A stretch of DNA of 64,000 nt. Origin: Cryptomeria japonica. Lineage: Eukaryota; Streptophyta; Pinopsida; Cupressales; Cupressaceae. How positions within the stretch are numbered: the first letter of the stretch is position 1; every line of letters starts with the position of its first letter. Location of the stretch: contig NC_081415.1 in assembly GCF_030272615.1 (NCBI RefSeq), positions 104,855,796 to 104,919,795 of the forward strand, read 5' to 3'. The notes beneath the pieces are model-generated. The model did no database searches, was not told the origin of the DNA, and saw nothing but the letters and a program-made list of their open reading frames with translations. Below, in pieces: positions 1-11,394 of the stretch. Made by a program: the position numbers and the translations under genes.

Positions 1-2
1 AT

Positions 3-851
3 GCTAGAGATTGGTACAAAGGATTACCTGTGGACAGTATAGGTTCTTGGGAAGAGTTCAAAAATTGCTTTCAAGAGAAATATGGAGACAAGACAAATGT
101 GAGCTTCATGCTCAATGAATTTAACAACATCAGGAAATCTGATAATGAAGTCGTCACAGATTTTAATGCAAGGTTTCAAAAGGCAATGCATAGACTTTTT
201 CAAGTAATGAGGTTAGATGAAAATGTGTGGCTAACTACCTACTATAATGCATTTGACCCCAAAATGGCTTACATTCTTAGAGATAAGAACCCACATAGCT
301 TGAGGGATGCTTTCATAATTGCAATCAATGTAGAGAGTAATAGAAAATCATCGAGTAAATTGGGAAGAAGGACTGATGGAAGATTATGGCAGGAACAAAA
401 ACCACAACAAAATAAATCCTCCAAAGAAGAGGATAAGATAGAGAAATTAACGACTATTGTCAAGGATCTTACTATTAAAGTTGGTAAACTTGGGAGGCCT
501 CACTACAACTGGCAAGACAGACCTGCTATATTGCATGATATGCCATATAACACTACATGGAAAAATGGCAAACCTGTGCAAGATAGATCAAAAGACACAC
601 AAAATCATAATACCCCTGATCCTTTGAAGGGAGGAAATGTACATAATGTGGAAAATACCCCATGGTGTATGGCATGTGATGGGCCACATTCCCCCTATCA
701 GTGTGTTGTGGCTCAAGCTCTAAATGAATCCATGAGAAGTGAGGACGAACCTGTAGTTAATATGTTTGAGTATACTATGGAAACTGACTGTGACTCTTCA
801 GAGGATGAAGCAAGTGAATATGATGTCTCAAGAAGCAATGCAAATTGTTAA
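3..851 (+). pseudogene. gypsy gag remnant (5' partial)
   Basis: Capsid/nucleocapsid polyprotein fragment that would package the element RNA. The frame is open from base 3, ahead of the first start-like codon near 30, so the true start is off the window. It begins with the retrotransposon gag homology block (DWYKGLP, then WEEFKNCFQEKYG about 35 bases later). Near residue 213 of the in-window frame lies a zinc-knuckle variant, CMACDGPHSPYQC, with C-x2-C-x3-H-x4-C spacing, one residue short of the usual CCHC. An acidic, serine-rich tail follows. The frame ends at TAA 849-851, and a TAG follows at 870-872. Downstream sequence continues the same polyprotein, so the stop looks mutational. Confidence 0.85.
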
Positions 852-881
852 GAGAAATTGACAATTGATTAGCATCCCACT

Positions 882-1999
882 TTGAATGTAGTCACAATAG
901 AAGATCAAGAGATTCATCTTAGAAGGCCTAGTGAGGAGGAAGTCAAGAATCTCACTAAGGCTACAATAACTAAAGCTAAGCATAACTATAATCTGAGAAG
1001 CAGCAAAGATGATGGAAGTCAAGGTATGCCTAGTTCTCTATTTTTTAAAGAAACTTCTTCTAAGAGGTCCACTGAGAACAAAACTTCTATCAAAGATAGT
1101 CAGGCTAAAGGTGATCAGTCAAGTAGTTCAATGAAACCTAGTATTGCTGATACAACTAGATGTAAGGCAGAAACCACTAGTGACAAGAGAACAAGTTACC
1201 AGAAGGAGAAAAGGTTAAAACTCATGTTGAGTCTAATGTTAACACTACTTTTGATATGACTCAAGCTTTAGCACATATGAAGGTTTCAGTACCTTTGATA
1301 GAGCTGTTGAAAATAAAAGAACATAGAGGGGTTGCTTTTTCTTTGATTTCAAGTATATCAAATGGAGATGCTTCTTCTAAAAGGGGAAATGAAAAGGATG
1401 AGAAGGATCAAAAATAAGGGGTCCCAAAAGTTTATATGGGCACCACTATTAATCAAAAACCATCTCAGATAGATCCCTTTTATGTCACATTGTTAGTAAA
1501 TAACAGATTGATAAAAAATTGCATGATAGATTCTGGTGTAGCTCCTAATGTGATGCCTTATGGGGTTATGAAAGAGCTAGGTTTGTCAGTACACACTTCA
1601 TATGGGAGGTGTTATGCCATGGATAATAGAGAAGTGCCTATTGTGAGTACTCTGAGAGATGTAGAAGTAAAAATAGCAACTTTTCCTGAAGCTACTTATA
1701 AAATGGATGTAATTGTTATAGACACCAAGCCATATTATGGCATGCTTGTGTCTAGATAGTGGGTTGTCACTGTTGGAGGACATCTTCAGCTAGATAGGTC
1801 AAGATATGAAACTATCCCAGTGAATGAGAATTCTGTAAAATTGTATAGAGAACCATGTGCCCTAGTGGTTATTGAAAAAATAGACCCAAACATGCTTAAT
1901 TGCATGATTGATGTAGATCTTGATAACTTCAGGATTGAACCCATTCAACCTCAGTTGAAGAATATTGTTCCTATTGTTGACGAGTTGGAATCCCAATAA
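882..1999 (+). pseudogene. gypsy gag-protease linker and aspartic protease remnant
   Basis: A basic, Ser/Thr/Lys-rich linker (882-1259) shifts frame and continues through a conserved-looking block (ALAHMKVSVPLIELL, about 1260-1310). The protease lies at 1436-1759 with active-site motif MIDSGVAPNVMP, matching the D-S/T-G signature of retropepsins. Reading continues after TAG 1757-1759 with WVVTVGGHLQLDRSRY and ends at TAA 1997-1999, just before the RNase H frame. In life this enzyme would cut the polyprotein. At least one frameshift and three stops make it inactive. Confidence 0.82.
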
Positions 2000-2005
2000 G
2001 AAGAC

Positions 2006-2466
2006 ATGTGGCAAATGTACTTTGATGGAGCTTTCTCTGAGGAAGGGTCTGGAGCGAGAGTGCTATTTGTTTCCCCATCAGGTATTACCTTCAAGTATTC
2101 TTTTCTGTTAGCATTCCAATGTACAAACAATACAACTGAGTATGATGCTCTGTTATTGAGCTTAGAAATTGCTAAAAGTCATGGGATCAAGTTGTTGAGG
2201 GTTTATGGAGACTCTGAACTTGTAGTGTCTCAGATAAGGTCAAGATATGCATCTAAAATGACAAGTTAAAAAGATACAAGCATGTTATTTGGGATTTCAT
2301 TGAACACTTTGATGCATTTTCCATTGATTGGATTGAAAGGTCTAAGAACATTATGGCAGATTTTTTAGCTAAAGTTGCATTAAAGAATGATGATGTAACA
2401 TTGGCTGGAGTTTCAATAATTGAGACAAAAGTCAGACCAACCATCCCAGATAATGTGTACAATTAG
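2006..2466 (+). pseudogene. Archaeal-type RNase H (aRNH) placed before the RT
   Basis: RNase H of the type acquired by Tat-lineage gypsy elements; it would degrade RNA in RNA:DNA hybrids during reverse transcription. All four expected acidic residues are visible: Asp in MYFDGAF, Glu in TTEYDAL, Asp in VYGDSELV and the C-terminal Asp in IMADFLAKVAL. A one-base frameshift near 2255 separates the third from the fourth (the frame resumes at DKLKRYKHVIWDF). A TAG at 2464-2466 follows. In the Tat elements I know, this domain sits after the RT-RNase H and before integrase. Here it lies between protease and RT. Confidence 0.83.
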
Positions 2467-2598
2467 CAAGTTTTTGAGAATGATGAATACATCCTTAGAT
2501 TTGTACAATGTATAGATGACTATGAAGGTCAAAAGATTGATTGTAATGCATTGGTGGAGATAGTAGATGGATAGGAAACAATTTTTGGAAGTGACATA

Positions 2599-3608
2599 GT
2601 GCAATTAGAGACAAATGAAATACCCAGGGGACTAGTTGAACTAGAGGGTATGTTCAGTTATAGTGATGGTCACTTACATCAAGCATCATCTACAAAGTTG
2701 GAGGAATTGGATGAGGTGAACTTAGGGTCAAAAGCATCCACTAAGTTGGTGTATATTGGGAATAACCTATCTCCCCATATCAGGACCAACCTCATTAACT
2801 TATTAAAAGGGTATAAACATGTTTTTGCTTGGTCCTATGAGGACCTAAAGGCGTATAGACAAGATTTATTCCAACATGAAATTCCTCTGCATGCTGATGC
2901 TAAGCCTTTTCAATGGAAGCAAAGACCTATTAACCCCCTTTTGGAGACCAAAATGCAACAGAATTAACCAAGTTAAGGGAAGGGGGGATTATAAAACCTA
3001 TAAGACATTCTTCATGGGTGTCCAACTTGGTCCCTGTCAGAAAGAAGAATGGGGATATAAGGCTTTGTGTGGATTTTAGAAATTTGAATGTTGCTTCTCT
3101 AAAAGACAATTATTCTTCCCCAAATATGGAGGCTATGTTACAAAGGGTTCCTGGTTGTGATTTATTATCAAAGATGGATGGGTTCTCAGGTTATAATTAG
3201 GTATTAGTAAAAGAGTCTGAGCAATTTAAGACTGCTTTTACTACCCCTTGGGGGACTTATGTGTATATGAGAATGTCATTTAGTCTAATGAATGTTGGAG
3301 CTACTTTTTAGAGAGCAATGGATGTAACTTTTAAGGAGTTTATCAACATCATAATGGTTGTTTACCAGGATGATTTGACATGTTTCTCAAAGAAGGCAAT
3401 TGATCACTACAGTCACTTGGAAAGTGTCTTTTGCAAGGCTCTGGATTTTGGTGTATCCATGAACCCCAAAAAATGTCATTTTCCAGTGACTGAAGGAAAA
3501 TTATTAGGGCATATTGTCTCCAAGGAAGGGGTTAGGATAGACCCTGAAATGATTGAAGCTATAAATAATGTACCTCGACCAAAGAATGTTAAAGGGATTT
3601 AGTCTTTC
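2599..3608 (+). pseudogene. gypsy reverse transcriptase remnant
   Basis: Ty3/gypsy reverse transcriptase that would copy element RNA into DNA. The N-terminal thumb-side block is present (HVFAWSYEDLKAYRQDLF), then VPVRKKNGDIRLCVDFRNLN, SKMDGFSGYN, FKTAFTTPWGTYVY and the catalytic YQDD in VVYQDDLTCFS, followed by LGHIVSKEGV. There is a frameshift near 2955. In-frame TAG stops at 3198-3200, 3309-3311 and 3600-3602 each fall where the family has Gln (GYNQ, TFQRAM, IQSFLG). The catalytic aspartates survive, so inactivation is by nonsense and frameshift mutation. Confidence 0.9.
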
Positions 3609-4260
3609 TTGGGCAAGGTGAATTTTGTCACAAGATTTATTGCAAATTTTGTTGATATTGTCAAGCCCATTGTGAAGCTTTTGAAGAAAGAAGCAAAGTT
3701 TTCTTGGGATGAAGATGCTGCACAGGCTTTTGACAAAATTAAGAAGGTTATTCAGGAAGCACCGGTGCTAAAATCACCTGATTACAGTAAGCCTTTCTCA
3801 ATATTTTCTTTTGCTTCTTATCACACAGTAGCAGCAGTTCTTCTTCAAAAGGATGATGAAGGATATGAACATCCAATTGCTTTCTATAGAAAATCTTTAC
3901 AAGCTACTGAGTTAAAGTATGAAATCATGGAAAAATAGGTGTATGCTCTAGTCAAGGTTGTTAAAGTATTTCGTCATTATCTGGTAAATGCCCAAATTGT
4001 AGCCTATGTACCACATGCAGTTGTCAAGGATATCCTATCCCAGTCTGAAGTAACTGGAAAAAGATGCAGATGAATAAGCAGAATACAAGAATTTGATCTT
4101 GAGATCAAAATCACAAAGCTGGTAAGAGGTCTAGACTTAGCCAAGTTAATGATTGAGACAAACTTTAAGGATATTGACGTAAATAATGTTGAGATTGAAC
4201 AAGCTTTGTAACCAGCATTGAGAGGCAATCATGGTATTTAGATGTGGTATACTTCTTGAA
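3609..4260 (+). pseudogene. Degenerate canonical gypsy RNase H / connection
   Basis: The domain after the RT matches the canonical gypsy RNase H in layout (AAVLLQKDDEGYEHPIAFY, then KYEIMEK and FRHYL), but key acidic residues are missing. The usual TDAS motif reads SFAS, and the region that normally contains the THK/TDH aspartate reads VAYVPHAVV. The same pattern is described for Tat elements, where the original RNase H acts as a connector and the archaeal-type enzyme does the catalysis. TAG 3936-3938 replaces a probable Gln, TGA 4071-4073 a probable Trp and TAA 4209-4211 a probable Gln; a frameshift follows near 4230. Confidence 0.78.
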
Positions 4261-4372
4261 GAATGCCTCATGTTCAGAGGGTATGACACACAGCCAAAGG
4301 AGAACATTAAAGTTAAAATCATAGAAATATGTTCTTATTTAGGGAGACCTGTATTGGAGGAACATTGATGGG

Positions 4373-5470
4373 ATGCTACTAGTTTGCCTGGATGAATTTC
4401 AAGCTGAGAAGGTTCTGAAAGAGATGCACAATGGGGTGTGTGGAGGCCATTATTCAGCTAAGACTACTACTGGTAGGATAATCAGAGTAGGGTATTATTG
4501 GTCAACTTTGTTCAAGGATGCTCATAAATATGTTCTAAAATGTGATCCTTGTCAAAGGTTTTCTTCTAAACTAAGGTATGTTGGTGCTTTGCCTTTGAAT
4601 TCTATTATATTTGAAGCCCCTTTTGTTCAATGGGGCATTGATTTTATTGGAGAGATAATAGAAAAATCAAGCACAGGTCATAGATGGATTATGGTAGCTA
4701 CAGATTATTTCACCAAGTGGATTGAAGTCATACCTACCAAACATGCCACTAGTAAGGTAGTCATTAATTTTTTGATGGATAATATAGTGACAAATTTTGG
4801 TGTGCCACCTAAAATAGTCATGGAAAATGCTATGTGCTTCAGGTTTGAGGAGTTTGCAGAGTTTTGTGCTAATTATAGGATTATTATGTCATACTCTTCA
4901 CCCTAGCACCCACAGGGAAATGACCAGGCAGAATCAAGTAATAAAAGTCTCCTCAACATCATCAAGAAGATCCTAGAGGAAAATAAAAAGTCCTGGGATC
5001 AAAAGCTCATATTAGCTTTATGCGCTGACAGGGTGACTGTAAAAAAGGCCATTGGTATATCCCCTTTTGAGCTAGTTTATGGAGTGAAAGCTAGGTTACT
5101 TGTGAATAATTTGCTTCCAATTTACCAATTTTTGCAGATTGAAGAATTAGAAATGTCTAAACCCATGGAAGAAAGAATGATTCAGTTGGTAGAACTGGAG
5201 GAAATGAGGACTGCAACCCATAAAAGGAATATGAAACTTCAATTACAGTCGAAGTACTTTTTTGATAAAAGGACTAGTGCAAGAAATTTCCAGATTGATG
5301 ACATGGTGTTGCAGTGGAATGCAAACGACCAAGACAAAGGCAAGCATAAGAAATTTGAATCATTGTGGATAGGCCCTTTAATTGTTTATGACATCAATGG
5401 AAAGGATTCATACTTCTTGCAAAGAATGAATGGCGAAGCATAGGAATTTCTAGTGCATGGACAATTCTTG
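4373..5470 (+). pseudogene. gypsy integrase remnant
   Basis: Integrase that would insert the cDNA. The HHCC zinc-binding domain is visible (EMHNGVCGGHYSAK, then CDPCQRF). The core starts at FVQWGIDFIGEI, which holds the first catalytic Asp. The second catalytic position reads VMENAMCF where the family normally has a D-N pair, so that Asp appears to be Glu. The catalytic Glu is in DQAESSNKSLLNI. A C-terminal GPY/F-like module follows (ESLWIGPLIVYDINGKDSY). TAG stops at 4904-4906 and 5441-5443 interrupt the frame, and about 130 bases between 4907 and 5032 continue coding without a start. Confidence 0.87.
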
Positions 5471-5597
5471 AAATATTACTTCTCTTGATATGTTTCAGTC
5501 CATGCATAGGAGTTGTAGGTTGTATATATTTGCTTTCAGTTGTATGTTTTTCAATAAGGAGCCCATGTTTTGAATTGAGGAGGTCATTTGTTCATGT

Positions 5598-7162
5598 TGA
5601 TAACCCAATGATGAACAGAGAGTACCAAACCAGTACTGAGAGGGGGGGGTGAATTAGTACAGACACAAAAACTTTTCCTGAACCAGTTAGACTGCAAACA
5701 GTGTACTTGACTGGCATTCACTAACACCGGTCTTAAACCAAATTACTACTGGTTAAGCACAATGAGACTGTGAAAGATATAAACCAGAAACACTAATCTT
5801 TCCACACAACCTACACCCTCATTTCCACATTATCCTTGTGCATAAACAGGTAATCTATCATCAGAAATATAATAAATTGCTAGATCAACATGACTCACTA
5901 TTTGACAGAAAACAACAAAGCATCACATGAAAAAAACATCACATATGACACACATATTTTTCACGTGGAAACCCAATTGGGAAAAACCACGGTGGGGATG
6001 AATACCCACAAGTTGTTCTTGAACTCTTTAGAAGTCCACTTTGTTAGGAGCCTAGTCTGGTTAAAGACTGTTACAACAGGTTCTGTTAGGAACCAATCCT
6101 GTTAGGGATCACCCGGTTAAAGGATGGCTAGCATACCTAGTTAAGGGTTAAACCCTATTAGAGGTTACCTTGTTAGAGGATTTTATGAACTCAATGGCTT
6201 TGAGTCACCCTGTTAAAGGATTTACAACAAGTTGGTTAAAGCTACCCTGTTAAGGGATTTTCCAACTATTGAAGTGGTTAGAGATCAATAGGTATTACAA
6301 TGATCTAGTAATAGCACTCAATGCCAATGTAGATCCTCTTTAGTTCCTTCCTTCTGCACACACACTCTGTAGGTATCAATCCTCTTATATGGTCTAGCAA
6401 GAATCATGTATCTCTACACTTAGATACACATACAACATTTGCCAACAACTTCAACATGAAACACAACATCGACCTTATAGGAAACAGATAGGTCGGCAAC
6501 ATAAACCCTAAACCCTAAATATTTAGGTTGAGCAATTTGGTCAATTCAATCCTGACCATTGAACACTTTGCCTTTGAATACAATGGTCTTGAACAGATCT
6601 CAAGACATTCTCCATCGTTTGTTCTTCACTGCTTCTTGGAGGCAATAACCCATCACGTGTTCTTCGTCATTTGCAGGGACTTCGCACATTCCTAAGGTAG
6701 ATAGGATCAATCTCCTTCATGCAAGATCCTTCATGCGCACGAGGCTGATGTGGCAACATGATCTGATCCCCATTACACTGCTCACTCATCACCTAATGCC
6801 ATCGGTTGAATTACACAGGCTCGAAACACTTCAACCAGAAACCCTGAAGCTGAGACTACCAACCGGTGGTCATACCATATTAAACCTTGATAGAAAACAT
6901 TCCATATACCAGTTCCCCTTTCAATATATCGGTTCACTTGAACAAACATATCACTTCACTGTTTCACATATACCGGTTCTCAACAGCATATCAGTTCACT
7001 TTGGCAGTTGCTTGGCTTCAATATACCGATTCACTCTTCAGCATATTGACATCAATGACAACACAATATCATCATGTCAACATACTCTGCACATATGCCA
7101 ACACTTGTTGGTTTGTGTTCCAGAGTTTTTGCTAGATTCTTGTGTTGGTCTTGCGTCCAACA
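5598..7162 (-). repeat. copia-type LTR (solo or orphan)
   Basis: Starts TGATAACCCAATGATG and ends GTCCAACA. It shares landmarks with the LTRs of the copia element at 30737: a G-run followed by TGAATT near 5641 and ACGTGGAAACCCAATTGGG near 5963. The landmark order implies a minus-strand element. No matching 5-bp duplication flanks it (CATGT on the left, ATCCC on the right), so it is either the 3' LTR of an element whose rest was lost or a recombined solo LTR. Its insertion cuts off the 3' end of the gypsy element. Confidence 0.65.
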
Positions 7163-7280
7163 ATCCCCAGTAAGAGCCACTGTTGGGACCTATAAAATCT
7201 TGAGGGTTTGGGGTTTTTTCTTTTTCATGAAAACATTTAGAAAAATTAAACCTTTGTAGCGCATTATTGTAATTCATATT

Positions 7281-7323
7281 GAACTTGAACCCTTGAACCT
7301 TCTTGGTTCAAGGTTCAAGGTTC
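7281..7323. repeat. 19-bp inverted repeat (hairpin), TTCAAGG-type
   Basis: Arms 7281-7299 and 7305-7323 pair at 17 of 19 positions around a 5-base loop. The right arm is made of three direct GGTTCAA steps. The same direct series recurs at about 7415-7433, so this short motif has spread locally. Confidence 0.8.
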
Positions 7324-7630
7324 GACCATTTTCTCTTGCGTGAGTCATGGCTTTGTAATGTTTTTTAATAAGCAAGTGAGAATGTGTTATGTCAGTTTTG
7401 AACCATTTGCAAATCGGTTCAAGGTTCAAGGTTCAAAATGTCCCTTTCTTTTGATTAAAGGTCTTTGCTCATTACTTTTTCCACTAAGTGGAAGGGTCTG
7501 TGCATCGTCAAGAGGGGCCCCCTTTTAAATCTAGGTCTGGGTGGGTTCTGATAAATTTTAATTTTTCCTTAAGTCCTATGTCTTTTCTTATGTATCTGTT
7601 GGGTTTCCTAAAGATCAAGAAAGTTTCTTT

Positions 7631-10130
7631 AGATCTTACGATTGTCGCTATACCGCAACATAAAAGTGCTTGATGGTTATCGCTTGCGACTTGGTGACAA
7701 ACCACTAGCGGTGAACCATCACCGACAGTTAATGCAAGCAGTTCAAGCAAATAAAGATCTGCAGACGTTTGGGAAGGCATCAAAGTTTTATAAACAATGC
7801 AATGATAGGTGTATAGTCTGGGCCCAAACCTGAACCATCCTCTCTGCATAGTCCAAGGAAGCAAATTTAATTGCCAGTGCCATCAAGTATCGACAAAGGC
7901 TTTTTCATGCTACACTGATGCCCGATGGAAAGGCCCAGGTAGACCTTTTATCCCACATTGGTTGCGGGGAGGAGTATTTTTGTATTTAAATCCAAAGCCC
8001 CACGCATATCAGGTGTCAAAGCTTAAAGGCTTTTGACAAAGTGGCAACTTAGTGTTGGTAGGCCCCCCGCATGTGTGCACATCTCAGAGCGACCTAATTT
8101 TGCAGCAAAAGGGGAGATTAACCAACATACAAGTCTAAGAAGATCAAACGATAGTGCGAAAGATCTGACGGCCATCGCTATATCGCAAGATGAAGGTGCT
8201 TGACTGTTAAAGGTCACGAGTTGGTGATAAACCACTAGTGGTGAACTATGGCTGACAATTAGTGCAACCAGTTAAGGCAGATGGTTATGAAGAGGTTCAT
8301 TCCGGCGGTTAGTGGAGGTCATGCTAAGGTGTCAGGATAAGGACCCCAAAGCCAATCAAGGAGTGCCATGTGTCAGACAAGTGGCAGACACGTGGTGATG
8401 TTGTGGCACAAGAGACAATCGCTCAAGAGAGGCTAATGATTAAGCAGATTGCTGAAATCCAACGACAAATCCGAGGTAGATCAACGACGGGGTGAAATTC
8501 TGGGGCTAACCATGACTGTCATTGTACCGCGGTTGTGAAGTGCCCGAAATGAATACCCTCGTGATAGATGGTGCCGAGGTGGACTCTGAGCAAATCATGA
8601 GGTTCCACATGGTGACATGCAGCTGATGAGGTGGAAGGTCTAGTGGTAACATGAGGAAGATAGGTGGCATGTCATCAAAATGAACATTGAACAGATCTTG
8701 GCTTCGATGGACCTCTAAATGGACTCACCGAAGGCAACAGTTTCATCGACATGAAAGGTATCGATGAAACTAGGGTTTTGATAAAACATGAAAGCGGCTT
8801 GCCAAAGGGGAGGTTCAGTCGAAAGATTGAGGCCTAACAAAACAAAACAAGTGGTGGGTCTGGTGGCACTGACGTAGCGGATGAGCCCACGCTCAGGTGG
8901 ATCAGGTGGCAAACCAGAGGTTGATTTGTGGTAGACCCATTAGATAGGTGGTACCTAGGTAGATCTCATAAATGAATCAAGGAGTGCCACGTGGTGACAC
9001 GTGAGAGAAGGAAGCAGATCAGCTACGGTTAACATTTGGGCAGATCAAGGAAGATCGGATGGTGATGCAAAAGATCTGACGGTGGTCGTTATACTGCAAT
9101 AAAAAGATGTCGCCGAGTTATCATCGTGACTTGACAACTAAGCACATGTAGAAATGGAAAGTGGCCCAAGCATTAAGATTCAAGCAAGTTCAAAGAAGAT
9201 CTATGGTCGTCACTATACCGTCATGTGAAGAAGCTCGATTGTTATCCCATGTGACATAGCGAATAGCGAGGTGGTAGTTGAGGTGGTCATCTAGATGGAT
9301 CCAAAGGCAAATCAAAATGTGCCATGTGTCGGGCATGTCAGAAGAGAAAGTGATAGAGGGAGCTACTCAGATGAGGTAAAGGTCAGGCAAGTCAAGGTAG
9401 ATCAACGGAGATCCAAGGGAGATCAACAGTTGTTGCTAAGTCGCAATAAAAAGTTGCTCAATGGCTAATAGCTATGACTTGGTGACCAAGCGGTGGGGCT
9501 CGATGGAAAAGAAGAGCAGTTCGGAAGAAACAAAGAGCTTCATTCCAATGGTGAGTCTAGGCGATGCTGAGGTGGCAGGATAAGGACCCCGGAGCCAATT
9601 AGGGGGTGCCACATGGCGAAGATGCAAGGCAAGTGCCTGCACGGAAAAGTTAGGTTAAAATACAGTTTCAGACTGTGGAGAAAAGGCAAAAGCTTAAATG
9701 ACTGATCTGCAAAGGGATTGATGGCTAAGGATTGAATGTTTTCCCAAATATGGATTTGTCATATATCGTTGGAAAGCTCTCGATCCGAGGAATCTGATTT
9801 TGCAGTCAAGTGTAGCCCATGGCAAGTATTTTTAGGACAATGACCTCGGGATCTCAAAAGTTATTTCTCAGTCACAAGGTGATGATTTTTTGTAGGCCAA
9901 GTGCAATAGCGGTTAATGCCAGTAGTTAAGGTAAGTGGTTATGACAACAAACTAGTGGTAGTGGTTAAGTTTTTAACAACTAGAGACCAAGTGGTGGGGC
10001 ATGTTTCTAAGAGGATTACTCAGGAAATTTAAAGGGCATGTTAGTTTCCCATGATCGTATGGTTGTTGCTATACCGCAATGGAAACACGTCTGAACTTTA
10101 AAGGCCGTGACATGGCGACTAAAGGAAAGG
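7631..10130 (+). repeat. Dispersed degenerate repeat, six copies
   Basis: A motif close to AGATCTGACGGTCGTCGCTA followed by TACCGCAAT occurs at about 7631, 8161, 9072, 9197, 9420 and 10053. Most copies are followed by a block reading roughly GTGCTCGATGGTTATCG, then GACTTGGTGACAAA. Spacing is irregular (roughly 120 to 910 bases) and all copies have the same orientation, so this is not a simple tandem satellite. Function is unknown. Confidence 0.65.
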
Positions 10131-11394
10131 TGCTTAGAAAGAAGACCTCCTAATCTGTTGGCACCAAAAGTTTTAAATATTCAAAAGAAATAGCGGCAGA
10201 GGTGTGCAAGTTAAATCTGACATTGCTTCAAGGTGAAAAAGGATTAGTGAGAGGTATCTAGGGAGATCTGCAGAGGACATAATGGTGCATAGCTCTATGT
10301 TTTCTTAGGTAGAACCATCAATGCTCTGGCTCGAGATAATACACCGACATTATGAAGTTGTTGGTTGTTGCAACCAATTTTGGGTAATAGGGGCCTGCCC
10401 TTTCAGCCATTTTCCAAATGAATGCCCAATGAATTAATGAAGCACGCATCCCGGAAAGAATGTTAGATTTCTCCCTCAACTGCATTGGCACAAAAATATA
10501 ACTTTTTCAATAAATGACTGTTAGGGTAAGATTTTTCTTCTAGGTAGTTTGAAGCTTGTTGCATCCTGATTTCTATAAAAGGATACCAAGGCTACCTAGA
10601 AAAGGGACACAAATTTTTGTAGCTAAACTCTGGCAAAATTAATACAGGCCTTTGTCTTAGCAATTTCTGAGTCAAATATGAAGTACTTGTAACCTTCTGA
10701 TAGAGGAATGAAATATACAGTCTAGAGAATTTAAATTCAGATTTGTATTGTCTCTATATCATTGTACCGGTGTTCATTTTGTTTAAGTAATCAAGGATTT
10801 CTTATTTGAATGACTTGGTAGGCATCTAATGAAGTTGTTTTGAGTCTTTTTCTTAAGGATAAAAATATAAATATACTTTGAACAAATTCATTGATATCAG
10901 TACTTCTGGTGTGGATTTGATGATGAAATCTGATGCAGATTAGGAATATGTGTATGTTAGGCATATTCAGAGTTGATAGATCAAAAACTTGTGATTTGTG
11001 TACTAGTTTCTCTTGTCAAGTTGTAGTTTGTTGTAGATGACTCTATTTCCTAGATAAGGAAATGGTTTATCTGTTGGTTTTGTTGCATTTTGTGATCCTT
11101 TAAAAAAAAAATTCAAATCAATTTTCCTTTTAGGTTAGTTGTACTAGTGAGTACGGAAAGTTTGCAGGAATTTACACTGGTTTTCTGCAAACCATTTACT
11201 ATTTTTGTGAGAAAATAGTCTTTAAAAGGGTTCACCTGCCCAATATTTTATAAGCTTAAAGTGTAGGAGGTTTCCTAATTCTGGAACCTCACATTGTTGT
11301 CTTTATTTCAAACTTTTGTTGTTCTCTTCCATTGCAGCACAGAGGCAGTAATTTTCACTTTTAAAGAGAAGAAACAAAAGTTTTAAAAATGGAG

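Larger units (their letters stand above)
1..5597 (+). mobile_element. Decayed Ty3/gypsy (Tat-like) retrotransposon, 5' end outside window
   Basis: The plus strand carries, in order, gag, aspartic protease, an archaeal-type RNase H, reverse transcriptase, a degenerate gypsy RNase H and integrase, all broken by stops and frameshifts. The gag frame is already open at base 3, so the 5' LTR and leader lie left of the window. No 3' LTR or polypurine tract is recognisable before a copia-type LTR begins at 5598. The second RNase H marks the Tat/Ogre branch of plant gypsy elements, but its place before the reverse transcriptase differs from the usual Tat order. Confidence 0.9.
7163..11394. other. Unexplained non-coding region, possibly a long LTR
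   Basis: No convincing gene; the open frames are short and share no features. The region holds a strong hairpin (7281-7323), a motif dispersed in six copies, and a duplicated block of about 85 bases (8297-8380 and 9537-9620, both with GTGG/TGTCAGGATAAGGACCCC-like text). A TATA-like CTATAAAAGG lies at 10573-10582, followed by AT-rich sequence. Together these would suit a very long LTR or non-coding part of a gypsy element, but I could not find matched ends. Confidence 0.4.

Noticed and set aside
3198-5443. Stop-codon recoding (TAG read as Gln) in the gypsy element
   Set aside because: Frameshifts, a TGA, TAA stops and a lost integrase residue are also present, so plain decay is simpler.
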